The notes under the pieces: generated by a model
What the model saw: only the letters and a program-made list of their open reading frames with translations
Told to the model about the DNA's origin: nothing
Database searches by the model: none
Made by a program: the position numbers and the translations under genes
Origin: Hanleya hanleyi
Lineage: Eukaryota > Mollusca > Polyplacophora > Lepidopleurida > Hanleyidae
Direction: 5' to 3'
Length of the DNA stretch: 64,000 nt
NCBI GenBank assembly: GCA_036873755.1
Contig: JAVTVY010020542.1
Coordinates: 1 to 64,000 of the forward strand
Shown: positions 24,158 through 35,599 of the stretch, piece by piece
How the letters are laid out: every line of letters begins with the position of its first letter
How positions within the stretch are numbered: position 1 is the stretch's first letter

Positions 24158-25851
24158 TCGAGCATCTCAGATTTTCGGCAATACATTACAACCTATTCTT
24201 CACAGAGCGGTGAAATTCCTAGCAGTATCTCTTATGTAGTTTATGCATTTTTATACCGGTACTGAATTTCAAGAGAATCTATTCAGAATCAAAGAAAGGC
24301 TCAAATACCTTGCATGTTATTTTTCAAGCTCAGTGCCATTGGGCTTGCAATGTTGTCCTGGCTGTATAAACATTGGGACTGGCCTCTATAATGCCATTAT
24401 TCAACATGCAAAACAGCGAGGATGAATTTTGTTTTTGCAAATTTGACCTGCATGTATGTATAGGTTGGATTTTCATTAAATTTCAGGTTAGAAATGCAGA
24501 AATAATGTCCAGATGATGTGCGAAAATTTCACTGCTCTGAGAATAATTTGTCCTGATACATGTATATAATATTGCCGAGAATATGTGACAAACGAAATGT
24601 CATCACTCGAACGAATGTTCAATAGATATTTCTGTAGCCATGCATTGACTGCATTATCTGGGTATATAAGAATGTGTCCGAAATGGTCACCGCAGATTGG
24701 TCCTGTGGGATCCATGATCAGGGCAATCACATTCATTGAACAAAACACATCTCCAGAAAGTGATGAATTGAAATGAACCCTTGGTGGGCGTCAAAGTGTC
24801 CCCATCACAAAATAATCAAAAACTACGTATACATGTGAACTACCACTGATTTTATTTCTTCCAGATATCGCATATTAGGCCATTTCTAATATTGTTCTTC
24901 TTAAGAAAAATCTAACAACTATGCATCGGTCTCATCTCGTGCAGTATCCCACAGTCGTGCCCCTCTCTACTAGTGTGTCAGCTTTCCAGGTCAAGTAATA
25001 TTTAAAATAAGATAATTTCATTGGCTTGTTTAAATGTCATGTGACATAATGCTTGTGAAGCTGGAATAGGGTCGAATCTGCTAAAGATAATTATTTAATG
25101 AAATATGAAATTCCCTTATCTCAGAAAGATGAGCAATGTGAGACAGACAATATCTGTACGTTTGTGTTTGTAATGTACCTTTCAACAAGGTTAAACTCAG
25201 ATTGAGAACTAGAGGTCAAGATCACTTATTATCTTCAACAGGGTTCTTTCTGGCCCATTGCCAGATTCATGTGTGGTGTACTTCTGGGCATCAGCAATAA
25301 GAACAGTCGATGCAGCACTAAAATAATTATGCAGTGGAGCATGTGAATATACTCTAGCTAAAAGTTAATTTCATCTGCTCTACTACATGTATTGATTTTG
25401 TATTTATTTCAAAACCTTTTGATGTACATTTCACCTTCAAATGATCAGACTGAACATGCTGGTATCTAGTCTAGACACTTGATTTCTTGTTTCGAGTCAC
25501 ACTTTTTTTTCAAACGTGATGTGGGTGGGGTCTTACTTTTCATTATTCATTACTTATTATTTAAAATACATTCAAGCCGGCATTATTCGGCCGCCATGTT
25601 TGATAATCTTTAAACAAACGAGTTACCTCCGTCCCCTGACAGGAGTTTCCACGGAAGCATATTATTATTGCCAATCTTGCCATTCTCGCTATGACTATCA
25701 TCAGATTTGATGGGTTCTCCAGGTTGTCAAGCAAAATGAGCTTGATTTCAATCAAAAAATGGGCAGTAGTTAAACTGATGTGTGGTCGGCTCATAGGAAA
25801 CAAGGAATCAAATGTGGATGGTCTTACAACTGTTCATAAGACAAATCTTAC

Positions 25852-26137
25852 CCTGATAGCCTGCTGCACCTTTGTTGGGGTCTATGGTATTGGAGCCACT
25901 ATCTGGATGATATTTCTTAGCCAATCGGATGTAAGCATCCTTAAGCTGAGCATAACACTCGCGGAGGTTATCCTTCGCCTTCAATTCCACACCACATGCC
26001 CCGGTTGTATGGTACAGCTGTCGTCCTAGTGTGTCATCGTCAGGTGATCGCTGATTTGATAGGACGTACAAACACTGGCGAAGATGTCGTAACTTTTGTA
26101 TCTGTTGACAACATTGAACACTGCATGGACTCACCAT
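25852..26137 (-). CDS. DNAJC28: DNAJC28 first coding exon (J domain)
   Basis: The start ATG is at 26137-26135, 19 nt into an exon that opens after the acceptor ...TTATATTTCAG (26157); an upstream noncoding exon is therefore expected. Residues 1-31 (MVSPCSVQCCQQIQKLRHLR...) are Arg-rich with few acids, compatible with a mitochondrial presequence. About residues 49-79 form J-domain helices: LRECYAQLKDAYIRLAKKY then HPD (77-79), then SGSNT. The run 'LAKxYHPDSGSNT' is diagnostic of DNAJC28. HPD is the Hsp70-stimulating loop. The exon ends CAG G at the donor GG|GTAAGA with one base left over. The 21 codons upstream of ATG in the open frame precede the acceptor and are excluded. Confidence 0.85.
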
Positions 26138-26937
26138 GACTGAAATGACATCAAACCTGAAATATAATGAAGAAATATATTGAAAGAAATTCAACTTCAA
26201 ATCCAGAACATATGGAATATGATTGAAAGCAATAACTGGTTAGAGAGGGCTACCGGTAGCTCTCTAAAAAGGAGGTAAATAAACACCTGTGCTGTCCATG
26301 TCCCTCCGCCGTCGATACCATAGACAGTCATGACAGTAATTATGGCAACTTTAAAGGTTAAAATGAGGTTGTATTTCAGTCTCAGGCCACTTTACCTACA
26401 TAAGCCTTGTAGCTCTATCCAGCAAACAAACAATCCCTGTACCCTATTTTTATCAAGTTCGGCAAACAGATTGATAGCCATGAGGAGCTGATGTCTCTGA
26501 AATCAGGTGCTTTCAGGACCAACCTAATATAAATGTTATAGCAGCATGATATTCAGCATCCAATTAAAACGTAAGAATGGCATGTCGTTACAATGTTGTG
26601 AGAAGGTTGCTTATTAACTGTCCTTAGCTTATCATCGAATCGTAAAACTTCTCTGGAGAATGTTATGCCCTGGAATTGTGCACAGTAAAGTCATATAGCA
26701 CAGGATATGGGAGTCTTATAAGACCCGCCTTCCTGGGGCCAAGGGTGATCTCATATACAGGATGCATTCACAAGCAGAGGATGGCTTTGAGGGGAGACAG
26801 GTACAGTGACATAAAGGACCGACTTTAATTGGCTCCATGATGTACAAGATGTACAAGAAAATACAGGCAGACGATAAATTTTGATATCCATTTCAATCCT
26901 ATTACCATTCAGGACGAGTTCCTCTGGACACGCGAAG

Positions 26938-27111
26938 AAAAAAAATCGACCATAGAGGTCCATGGCCCCCGCAGCAGCAGTGCCAGTTATGGTGGAAAAT
27001 CGACCATAGAGGTCCATGTCCCCCGCTAGCAGCACCAGTTATGGTGGATTACATCCACCATAACTGGCACTGCTGCTGCGGGGCCATGGACCTCTATGGT
27101 CGATTTTTTTT
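26938..27111. repeat. Triple-copy hairpin
   Basis: A unit of about 55-59 bp (from AAATCGACCATAGAGGTCCA to CAGTTATGGTGGA) occurs twice in direct order (26938-26996, 26997-27048) and once inverted (27054-27111). Only a few bases separate the second and third copies. Either direct copy can pair with the inverted one, giving a strong cruciform or dsRNA hairpin. Copy 1 and the inverted copy are nearly identical. Confidence 0.85.
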
Positions 27112-27179
27112 GGTCGATGATATCTCATATCATTGATGAAGAGTATGATTTGAAAATGGAGATATCGCTGATGAGCTTA

Positions 27180-29160
27180 ACATAATCTAATACAGTGGAT
27201 GGCACCCATATTGGATTATGCACATCCATAAAACATAATACCAAAGTTCTGTCCTCTCACCAATGTCCATGCACTCCCCAAGTTTGAAGTAGATTGGTTG
27301 AATCGTTCTAGAGTTATTGTCCAGACAAGATCGAAATGCTGAAAATCTAAGATGACTGATGGTGCATGGCCATCTTGGATTACACAGGTAACTGAAAAGC
27401 AATGACAACTGTCCTCTCACCGATGTCAAGCCAAACTGCAAGTTTGAAGTCGATCAGTTGAAGTATTGTAGAGTTGTTGTCCAGACAAGATGCAACAGCT
27501 TAAAATGCAACATAAAATGCAGCCAAACTGGATTATGCTCGTTCATGAAACACAATCCTAACCGGGATCTCACCAAGGTCAAGGAACTCCCCAAGTTTGA
27601 AGTAGATCAGTTGAATCGTACTCCAGCTATTGTCCGGACAAGATCAAACTGCTTAAAATCCAATGAAGTCCAGTATGGCTGATGGTGGTCATATTGGATT
27701 AAGCACGTCCTTGAAAAACAATCCTAATCATCCTCTCAACAATGTCAAGGCACTCCCCAGGTATGAAGTAGATCGGTTGAATAGTTCTCGAGTTATTGTC
27801 CGGACAAGATCCAACTGCTTATAATCCAATATGGCTGACGGCAGCCATATTAGATTACGCACATTGCTGAAAAACAATCCCAACCGTCCTCTCACCAATG
27901 TCAAGGCACACCCCAAGTTTGAAGTTGTTCGATTAAATCGTTCACGAGTTATTGTCCGGAAAAGAAAATCTAAGATCCAACTGCTTATAATCCAATATGG
28001 CTGACGGCGGCCATATTGGATTATGCACATTGCTGAAAAACAATCCCAACCGTCCTCTCACCGATGTCAAGGCACTCCCCAAGTTTGAACTAGATCAGTT
28101 GAATCGTACTCCAGTTATTATCTGGACAAGATCAAACTGCTTAAAATCCAATGAAATCCAGTATGGCTGATGGTGGCCATATTCGATTAAGCACGTCCTT
28201 GAAAAACAATCCTAATCCTCCTCTCAACAATGTCAAGGCACTCCCCACATATGAAGTAGATCGGTTGAATCGTTCGAGTTATTGTCTGGACAAGATCCAA
28301 CTGTTTATAATCCAATATGGCTGACGGCGGCCATATTAGATTACGCACATTGCTGAAAAGCAATCCCAACCATCCTCTCACAATGTCAAGGCACGCCCCA
28401 AGTTTGAAGTTGATCGGTTAAATCGTTCACGAGTTATTGTCCGGACAAGAAAATCTAAGATCCAACTGCTTATAATCCAATATGGCTGACGGCAGCCATA
28501 TTAGATTATGCACATTGCTGAAAAACAATCCCAACCGTCCTCTCACCGATGTCAAGGCACTCCCCAAGTTTGAACTAGATCAGTTGAATCGTACTCCAGT
28601 TATTATCTGGACAAGATCAAACTGCTTAAAATCCAATGAAATCCAGTATGGCTGATGGTGGCCATATTCGATTAAGCACGTCCTTGAAAAACAATCCTAA
28701 TCCTCCTCTCAACAATGTCAAGGCACTCCCCACATATGAAGTAGATCGGTTGAATCGTTCTCGAGTTATTGTCCGGACAAGATCCAACTGTTTATAATCC
28801 AATATGGCTGACGGCGGCCATATTAGATTACGCACATTGCTGAACAACAATCCCAACCGTCCTCTCACCAATGTCAAGGCACATTCCAAATTTGAAGTTG
28901 ATCGGTTAAATCGTTCACGAGTTATTGTCCGGACAAGAAAATCTAAGATCCAACTGCTTATAATCCAATATGGCTGACAGCGGGCATATTAGATTACGCA
29001 CATTGCTGAAAAACAATCCCAATCGTCCATTCACCAATGTCAAGGCACACCCCAAGTTTGAAGTTGATCGGTTAAATCATTCACGAGTTATTGTCCGGAC
29101 AAGAAAATCTTACGGAATTACGGAACTACAGAATTACGGACACCCGTGTTTCTAAGTCCC
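27180..29160. repeat. 160-bp satellite with three-monomer higher-order repeat
   Basis: About 12 monomers of 155-168 bp. Each contains TGTCAAGGCAC, CCCCAAGTTTGAA, GAGTTATTGTCCGGACAAGA and the imperfect palindrome CCAATATGGC..GCCATATTGG. Monomer types A (...GTACTCCAGTTATTATCTGG), B (...CCCACATATGAAG...) and C (...GACAAGAAAATCTAAGATCC) follow the order A-B-C, with A at about 27579, 28065 and 28549, B at 27743, 28231 and 28717, and C at 27899, 28385 and 28875, so the trimer recurs every roughly 484 bp. The minus-strand frames here encode the repeat. Confidence 0.9.
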
Positions 29161-29299
29161 CCCCCCCCTACTAAGTAGCGGCTGCGGGGGACAATTATGA
29201 CATCATATAACCACACCGATTGGTTGTGAGGTAGGATCTACATGTATTGAAATTAGATACATATAATAATGTTATTTGGTAAAACACATGGGGTGTGGT

Positions 29300-29514
29300 A
29301 GAAATAATATTTTATAACATGAGGCACCAGAGGTGCTATAACCCCTCAGCCCCTTAACAGTCCAACCCAAGCAACATCTCGTGGCATGAATATATACATA
29401 CCAAATTTGAAGTTATTGCACAGAAATGCATATACGGTTTTACCACCAGGTGGGGTCAGCTATTGGCAAAAGTGAATGAAATGCAATCCCAGGGGACACC
29501 TCATGGCATGGTAT
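29300..29514. repeat. Mollusc-type interspersed repeat
   Basis: 'AGGCACCAGAGGTGCTATAA' palindromic head, 'CCAAATTTGAAGTTATTG' and 'CCTCATGGCATGGTATA' segments, as in dispersed tandem blocks elsewhere in the window. Noncoding. Confidence 0.5.
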
Positions 29515-29519
29515 ATGCA

Positions 29520-30706
29520 CAGGGCGCGAAATGTTCACGTGTCCACCTGTCGCGGACACATAGAATTTACCAGTGACAGGTAGGAAAAAATTCTACCTGT
29601 CACTTGCGACAGGTGAAACATTGCAGGGATTCAAAGGCGTTGATCTTTACTAACGCCCGAAGCGAGAAAAACTTGTTGTTGTTGTTAATCGATGTCAAAA
29701 CTTTTGCTGAGAGCATGCCATGCTGTAGAGCTAAAAATAAATTTAGCCTCGTTATACTTCGGCAAGCGTCGACGTTCGATTAGACCTCAACGCTCCATAT
29801 TTGCTTTCACCACTGGAGAGACCACTGGAGATCGCCAGTCGCCGAGGTATATTTCAAGTCACGGATATTCTTCAGGTCAATGGTCACGGTGAACAGATCG
29901 GGGAACCCACGCTCAAATGTTAGACAAACGAGTAAAAGAAGGTTATCGACGGATGCCTGTCAAACTGTACGCATTGCGGCAGCTAAGCTGACAAAGGAAA
30001 ATGCGCAAGGTTTACTGAAACAAATTCCATTCTTTGTCTACTGCCAAAGAATTCCAATGTTACCATATCATTTAGTGATCTGAAGCTGATCTAGAGAATG
30101 TTTTCTAATAGCCTGACAGGGGCGACGCTGTAACCAAACAACACGAGGTTGTTTGTGTCGTGTTTCTCAATATATATATTCGGTGAACATAAAATGCTAA
30201 TAACTTCATATATATCTGTGCTTCCGTCATCGTGCCTGATAATGTGACATTTCCAAAAACAAATCGGAAATGAAAATGAATGATAGGCTTCTGGGGAAAG
30301 CTAGACTGTGTTGTTGTTGTTTTTTTTGTTTTTGTTTTTTCTTTTAATATTTAGGTTTAATTATTTATCATTTGACCAGTGAAAGTAATTATTTATCATT
30401 TGCCTAGCAATTATCAAAATAAATTAATGAATTATTTGTCATTGTGTTTTCTTACTACATGAGGTAATAAAAACATTTTGAAACTCAAGAAAGTTTGCGG
30501 GACTGGGCATCAAAAATAAAATCCTCACGACAACAATGGATAGTTTTCTTATCAAATGCCTCGGTGCATTCATCGTTTAAACATAAATCGATCAGCATAT
30601 AATTTTGACAAAATTAGTGTACAAGTAAATTTTGGGTGGGACAGGTAGAAAAAAACCTTACCTGTCACATGTGACAAATGGACTGAAAAAAACATTTCAT
30701 GCCCTG
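29520..30706. mobile_element. 1.19-kb hAT-like element with 5-bp target duplication
   Basis: The left end CAGGGCGCGAAATGTT and the complement of the right end, CAGGGCATGAAATGTT, differ at two bases. The flanks carry ATGCA on both sides (29515-29519, 30707-30711). Subterminal CACCTGTCGC / CTTGCGACAGGTG and 'ACAGGTAGAAAAAAACCTTA' motifs echo the 15274-16522 element. Two short plus frames (29692-29892, 29880-30083) overlap, but neither shows a transposase motif. Confidence 0.8.
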
Positions 30707-30711
30707 ATGCA

Positions 30712-32000
30712 GACCAAATTTGAGAAGAATCCGCTGAACGGTGCTCAAGTTATTGCCTGCATGAGAACAAATTTCATATGGGTGAACAGATGGATGCACT
30801 GACACACAGACAGACGGACAGATGGACAATCGGAATCCAGTATACCCCCCTATTATGTGGGATATACATTGATAAATTGGTAAAGTGATATTATTGCCCT
30901 GGCCTGAAACTAAATGTTGGATGAGGCTTTTCTCCATTGGGGCTTTTGTCATAGGTTTTCCATTCGCTGGGGCTTTTATACAAATCCCAAAGAGAATGCT
31001 TATTGTTCTGGTATTGTTCATCATTTTCATAGAATAGCTATCATTTATCAGCGGCGAGGACACATCTTGTTGTTGATGCAATACAATTTATTGTTGTTGT
31101 ACATGTAATACAATTTACTTTCGTTATCAAGTTGGATAGATTTGTTTCATGCACACTTAACATGACTAATAGTAAAACATCTTGAAGTTTATCAATTAAT
31201 CATTGGCTTTATTCAGTGTACATGTATCATTCAAAAATAAAGCCTCTCTGTAAACGTAGATCTATAAGGTTCATGCACTGCTGATAGTGGCCCAAATGGA
31301 TACAAACTACTCTTTGTAAGTGTTCCAAAGATGTGTAAATTTCACAAATTACAACTGAAGCATAATTAAAGTCAACAGAGTAAAAAGGTAATTCAAAAGC
31401 AGAAACAGTTGTGGAGATTTACATTGTAGATTTAAACTTGCACTACATGTACAGTTTCTAGTACATTGTACAACTCAAGTGGTTATCTCCCCTGTCCACC
31501 TGCAGAAAAATTGTTTTGGTGCATTTAACATGTAGATTTATGAGATCAGGTAGAACGCTTGCAACATTCCATGAATATTTTGGAAGTAGAATGGAAAGAA
31601 AACATTTCTGGATACAGGAAATTTAGTATGTAAATGATTTGACCACCACTAGATTTTAGAAACTTATCACAAGAAAGGCCATAATACATAATGTTTGAAT
31701 TAAACCATGATACAGATGGACAGAAAAATGGATGGACAGACAGACAGACAAGGACCTGACCAACAAAACATACAAAAGGCACATCTACAGATTACATTCC
31801 ATATTGGGTAGAAGTTTTGTCGATCTGTCTTCAGTAGCTCTCAAGATATGGGAGTCCGGGGAAAAGAGCACGGACAGACGGCCAGATGGACAGACGCCTG
31901 GACAGATGGGGTGACAACAATACCCCTTAGCCCAATCAGGCTGAGTGACGGGTAAAACTGGATATTTTGCAATGACAAACCTGGTATTGAACTGAAACTT
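30712..32000. repeat. Interspersed repeats with GGACAGACGG tails
   Basis: Two separate tails (30800-30880 with 'CAGACAGACGGACAGATGG'; 31720-31960 with 'GGACAGACAGACAGACAAGG' and 'GGACAGACGGCCAGATGG'), each preceded by diverged tandem units. The segment 30880-31640 between them shows nothing recognisable. The frames at 30665-31081 and 31546-31914 are translations of these repeats. Confidence 0.55.
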
Positions 32001-32619
32001 TAAAAAAATCTTGACCAGAATCTTTTGTACCATTGACAAAGTTCACAAATGTTTTTAAGCATGCATCTTCTTTATTAAAATACATGTATTGAATCCCTGG
32101 TTTTGCATATTGTCAAATAAGTGTAACCTGAAGTTTCAATTTATTGAAACATTTTCAACAGTGACTCCAATTTGCAACAACAGAAGTTTCACACTGGCGG
32201 ATATAAAAATGAATAAAACATTTTTTCTCCTAGTTTTTCTGGTTAAACTGTTGCATATTGATATTTATGTATTCCTAATTTTATGTAAATCGTCCAGTCA
32301 TTCAACATGTGCATGATCCTTTAAAAGCAGGAAATTGAAAACACTAAGTCATTATCCCTTAATTCATAGTTAAATTCAGTGTTTATTACAAGACAACTTG
32401 ACTGTTATGTACAGTCAACTGTTTATTTCTATGCATTATTTTCCTGGTCAAATGCATTTTTATATCCCGAAATTCACTGGCATGTTAGTAGATTTCAATT
32501 CCCGCTTAGGGCAGCATGGTTTGTACCATGTTTATCTGGCACAGGAGGTAGATTAAAGTGCCAAACAAATTAGGCTCTCTGACAATCCATTGTGATCACC
32601 AGTGTTTGTAGAGCCAAAT

Positions 32620-32790
32620 TTTCAAAATTCAAAATTCAAAATTTTTTGTAGTTGGTTAGGTTTTTGTTAGGGTTAGGGTTTTGCTAGGGTATGTTTGTTT
32701 GGGTCATCGTCGCGGTGTGACCAATAAGGTTAGGTGCGATGTTCAACTTCAAACAACCAACCAACCAACCAATTTACAATGTTTTGACGA
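32620..32790 (+). repeat. Retroposon 3' tail with (CCAA)n
   Basis: A TTCAAAATTC run, then a GGTTAGGTTTTTGTTAGGGT stretch, and finally 'CTTCAAACAACCAACCAACC', a simple-repeat tail typical of SINE/LINE 3' ends. The body cannot be assigned. Confidence 0.4.
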
Positions 32791-33019
32791 CTTACATTAC
32801 AACAACAACACATACTATGTTCAGCAAATAACTATCAAGATTCGCTTTTTATTATTCGTCGATATTATGAAGAGATACGTAGCTTGAGTTGAGGTGATAA
32901 AATTTGCAATCCCAAAGATTTGGACTTTAATTCCGCCAAAGTTAATTTCTTTCAGTATCTGTTCACAGCCTTGTCAAGCCCAAGGCATCGATTTCAATCC
33001 ATTATAAATGGAGGGACAG

Positions 33020-33330
33020 CACCAAAGTAACCATCCTGGGAGTTGATTTTAATTTTGATATACTACCACGAGATCTCGTTGTTTTGAGATTGTAGTCGTG
33101 GGCCACCATTATCTCAAAATCGGCGTGAACAGGATGTATTTTGATGAAGAAAAACGCACTTTCATTAGTCATGTTAGTTCCAATCACAGTCACCATCAAG
33201 TTATAATGAGTTTCCAGTTCAAGATCTTCTCCACATTTGCCACCGCAAGTCCCAACTCTGCTTGTTGTTTTTTTGCAATCTACATGACAAAGCGATTTTG
33301 GCCCCCAATAAAGCTGCACGCATAGCAGCA
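33020..33330 (-). other. Unassigned open segment, possible exon
   Basis: A 105-codon minus-strand frame containing VGTCGGKCGEDLELETHYNL and VTVIGTNMTNE, flanked by an AG (after CAACAAGC) and a GTGCGT donor-like site. The composition (alternating hydrophobic, paired Cys) looks like an extracellular beta-domain, but I recognise no family. Single isolated segment; could be chance. Confidence 0.2.
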
Positions 33331-33398
33331 GCCTTTATATATAATTACAGCAACAAAGTGATTTCTATTCTTATGTTTTCCAAGTTTCCATATTAAGG

Positions 33399-33655
33399 AG
33401 TGAGTGAGTGAATAGGATTTAATGTCGCTTTCAACATTATTTCAGTCACATCACGGTGAACCAACTACATGTAAACACCACACAGCTAAGTTGCATTCAT
33501 GCTGCTTCAACGAAGAAATCTTTGAAGCAGCATGGAACCAGACACCCTCCATCCACCCTATGAAACACGGAGGACAGCGCACAAGACAAAGACAGGACGC
33601 TAACATGGTGCGATAAAGACAAGTGATATTACAGTGCTAGACATCACCTTATCAA
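33399..33655 (-). mobile_element. Short retroposon, 5'-truncated copy
   Basis: Inverted relative to 11393-11618. It starts with the tail GAGTGAGTGAGTGAATAGGA, then 'TTTAATGTCGCTTTCAACA', and shares the body (CATGCTGCTTCAAAGATTTC on the complement; AAGTGATATTACAGTGCTAG). The terminal hairpin seen in the other two copies is absent. Confidence 0.7.
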
Positions 33656-33659
33656 GCTC

Positions 33660-33885
33660 ACGGAAAAAGGGCACAATTAGGGCGCATTTAAGGTGCAAAT
33701 AGAGCACATTAATTGAGACAGGGCGCAATTGGGGAGCGCATCCTATCTCTAGCTTCTAGCACACATTCCTGAAGGGTGCAATTAGGGCGCAGCAGAGTGG
33801 ATGGGATGAAGAAATAGGGCGCAATTAGGGCACAGTAGATAGACAAGGCGCAGATGGGGCGTGTGCCCTATTTCTGTGAGGGGAA
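33660..33885. repeat. GGGCGCA-type repeat between two retroposon copies
   Basis: 'GGGCACAATTAGGGCGCATT' and 'GGGCGCAATTAGGGCACAG' steps, homologous to 14930-15045 and 16540-16990. It sits exactly between two copies of the hairpin-bearing retroposon. Confidence 0.55.
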
Positions 33886-34183
33886 GTGAGCGAGTGAATA
33901 GAATTTAACGTCGCTTTCAACAATATTTCAACTATATCGCGATGAACCAACTAAGCACCACCCAGCCAAGTTGCGTTCCTGCTACTCCAAAGAAGAAATC
34001 TTTGAAGCAGCATGGAACCAGACACCCTCCATCCATCCTATAAAACACTGAGGACAGCACACAAGACACAGACAGGATGCTTACATGCATGGTGCAATAA
34101 AAGACAAGTGATATTACAGTGCTAGACATCACATTATCAAGTTCCTGTTGCTTCTCAGCAAAATGCATTGAAGCAACAGGAAC
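33886..34183 (-). mobile_element. Short retroposon with hairpin (full copy)
   Basis: The complement reads: hairpin GTTCCTGTTGCTTC / GAAGCAACAGGAAC (34183-34141, 14-bp arms, 15-nt loop), body shared with 33399-33655, GACGTTAAATTCTATT, and a (CACT)n-type tail at 33886. The longest of the three copies (298 bp). Confidence 0.75.
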
Positions 34184-35155
34184 CTAGTACCCAAGGTAGG
34201 CCTATATGCCTAGGACCAGTCCATATTTTCTACCATGATTACAGCGCCAATCTGGCGGGAGGGCAGGAACGTCAGAAGATACCTCGCCAGTTTAGCTTTT
34301 GATTCGGCTGAGCCAACCAAAAAGCCCCTACCATTATACTCCCTTCAAAGCACAATGAAGCGTTCTCAGGGTCGGTTGACACTCACATTACTGCAAGCTG
34401 GTTAGATCCTGCAAGTGACATATCCAAATGGGTGAGCAGATAGGATTTAATTTTAATTAGATTGGCTGTTGTCCATAATTCAAATAAGACAATTAAACGG
34501 CTACTAATGTCCTGAAGGGCTAATGTCCTGCTTTTGTCCTGGATCCAGTGTAGGACAATGACAGCTGTTTTATTGAAGCAACGTAGGTGGGAATTTTGAT
34601 CGGATCTGGAAGATACCTTCAGCAAAACCCCTTTTACCCTAACTAAACATTTACCTTGAGAGGAGAGTGATATTTCTGCCATTAAGCTGAGGGCGATAAC
34701 CTAGATACAAAGACAATCAGCCTAGCACTTCAGCGGCCCAAGTGAACCTTGATGCTCCAAAACAACCCATGATACAATGCATTGACAGCCCTTCTCAGAT
34801 TGGGGCAGCAAGGTTGACTTGGGCCACTTCAGCCGAGAATAAGATTGTTGTAGCAACCTCACTGGCACTCCACAGATTTACATTGTCACAACGAAACATC
34901 TTGTAAAACGCAGAAAACTGTGGTTGCAAGACGTTGTTGTTGTTGCTGTTATACATCATGTACATGGGCCAATTTCCGTCACTCAAACTCGTGTACACAT
35001 CAGGGCTCTCACTTGGTTGCGTTTGTTGCAACTTTTTTAATAAGTAACTATCGATACCCCAGGGAAGTATTGTCATATTATTAGTACGGTGTAATGAGCT
35101 TACCACAAACCATGTCAAGGAGATAATAAATCATGAACTTCGAAAAGACGTTCAC

Positions 35156-35431
35156 ATGCCGGCATTGTCACCTTCTCACCGAGTTATCGACCTTGATGTG
35201 ATCTGCCAACTAGAGTTATCGAACTTGATGTGCTCTTGGGACTATGAGAGAAAAGGTTGTCCTGAATTTAGAGAAACGTTGAAAGAGAGCAATATAGTCT
35301 TAATAACTGAAATCAAAACAGATGACAATGACAATCTGATGATAGAAGATGAGTTTCAAAAATTAGGTTATAATGTTTACATAAAGAATAAGCAGAAGTT
35401 AAATGTTGTTAAGGCTGTCCGCTGGTGGTAA
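35156..35431 (+). pseudogene. LINE AP-endonuclease N-terminal fragment
   Basis: The frame contains RKGCPEFRETLKESNIVLIT followed by EIKTDDND and EFQKLGYNVYIKNKQKL. In LINE endonucleases the order 'N-x-K..F...L...DI..LTETKTD......GY' marks the N-terminus, with the catalytic Glu in LTETK (here LITEIK). The frame ends after about 91 codons, and the rest of the endonuclease and reverse transcriptase are absent. A fragment; clade not assignable. Confidence 0.6.
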
Positions 35432-35482
35432 ATTAGCCACAACTGTTCCTATCAATAATCCGAAGGTAATATCAATAATCTA

Positions 35483-35557
35483 ATATGAAATAGGCAAAGC
35501 CTAGAAACGAACGAAGTATACTTCTTTTGTTCGCTTCTGACTTTGCCTTTTTCGTAT
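35483..35557. repeat. 37-bp-arm hairpin
   Basis: ATATGAAATAGGCAAAGCCT... and ...GACTTTGCCTTTTTCGTAT are imperfect inverted repeats meeting at 35520/35521 without a spacer. A small foldback or the remnant of a MITE. Confidence 0.6.
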
Positions 35558-35599
35558 CAATTCTTTTTTTTCGCAAACCATATAGGTCTATATATAGTC

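Noticed and set aside
25225..25330. Minus-strand AASTVLIADAQKYTTHESGN as the missing J-domain exon
   Set aside because: An acceptor-like TTTTAG is present, but the peptide does not match helix III and there is no good donor.
32660..32695. TTAGGGTTAGGG telomere-like motif
   Set aside because: Only two adjacent copies inside a retroposon tail; not an interstitial telomere array.
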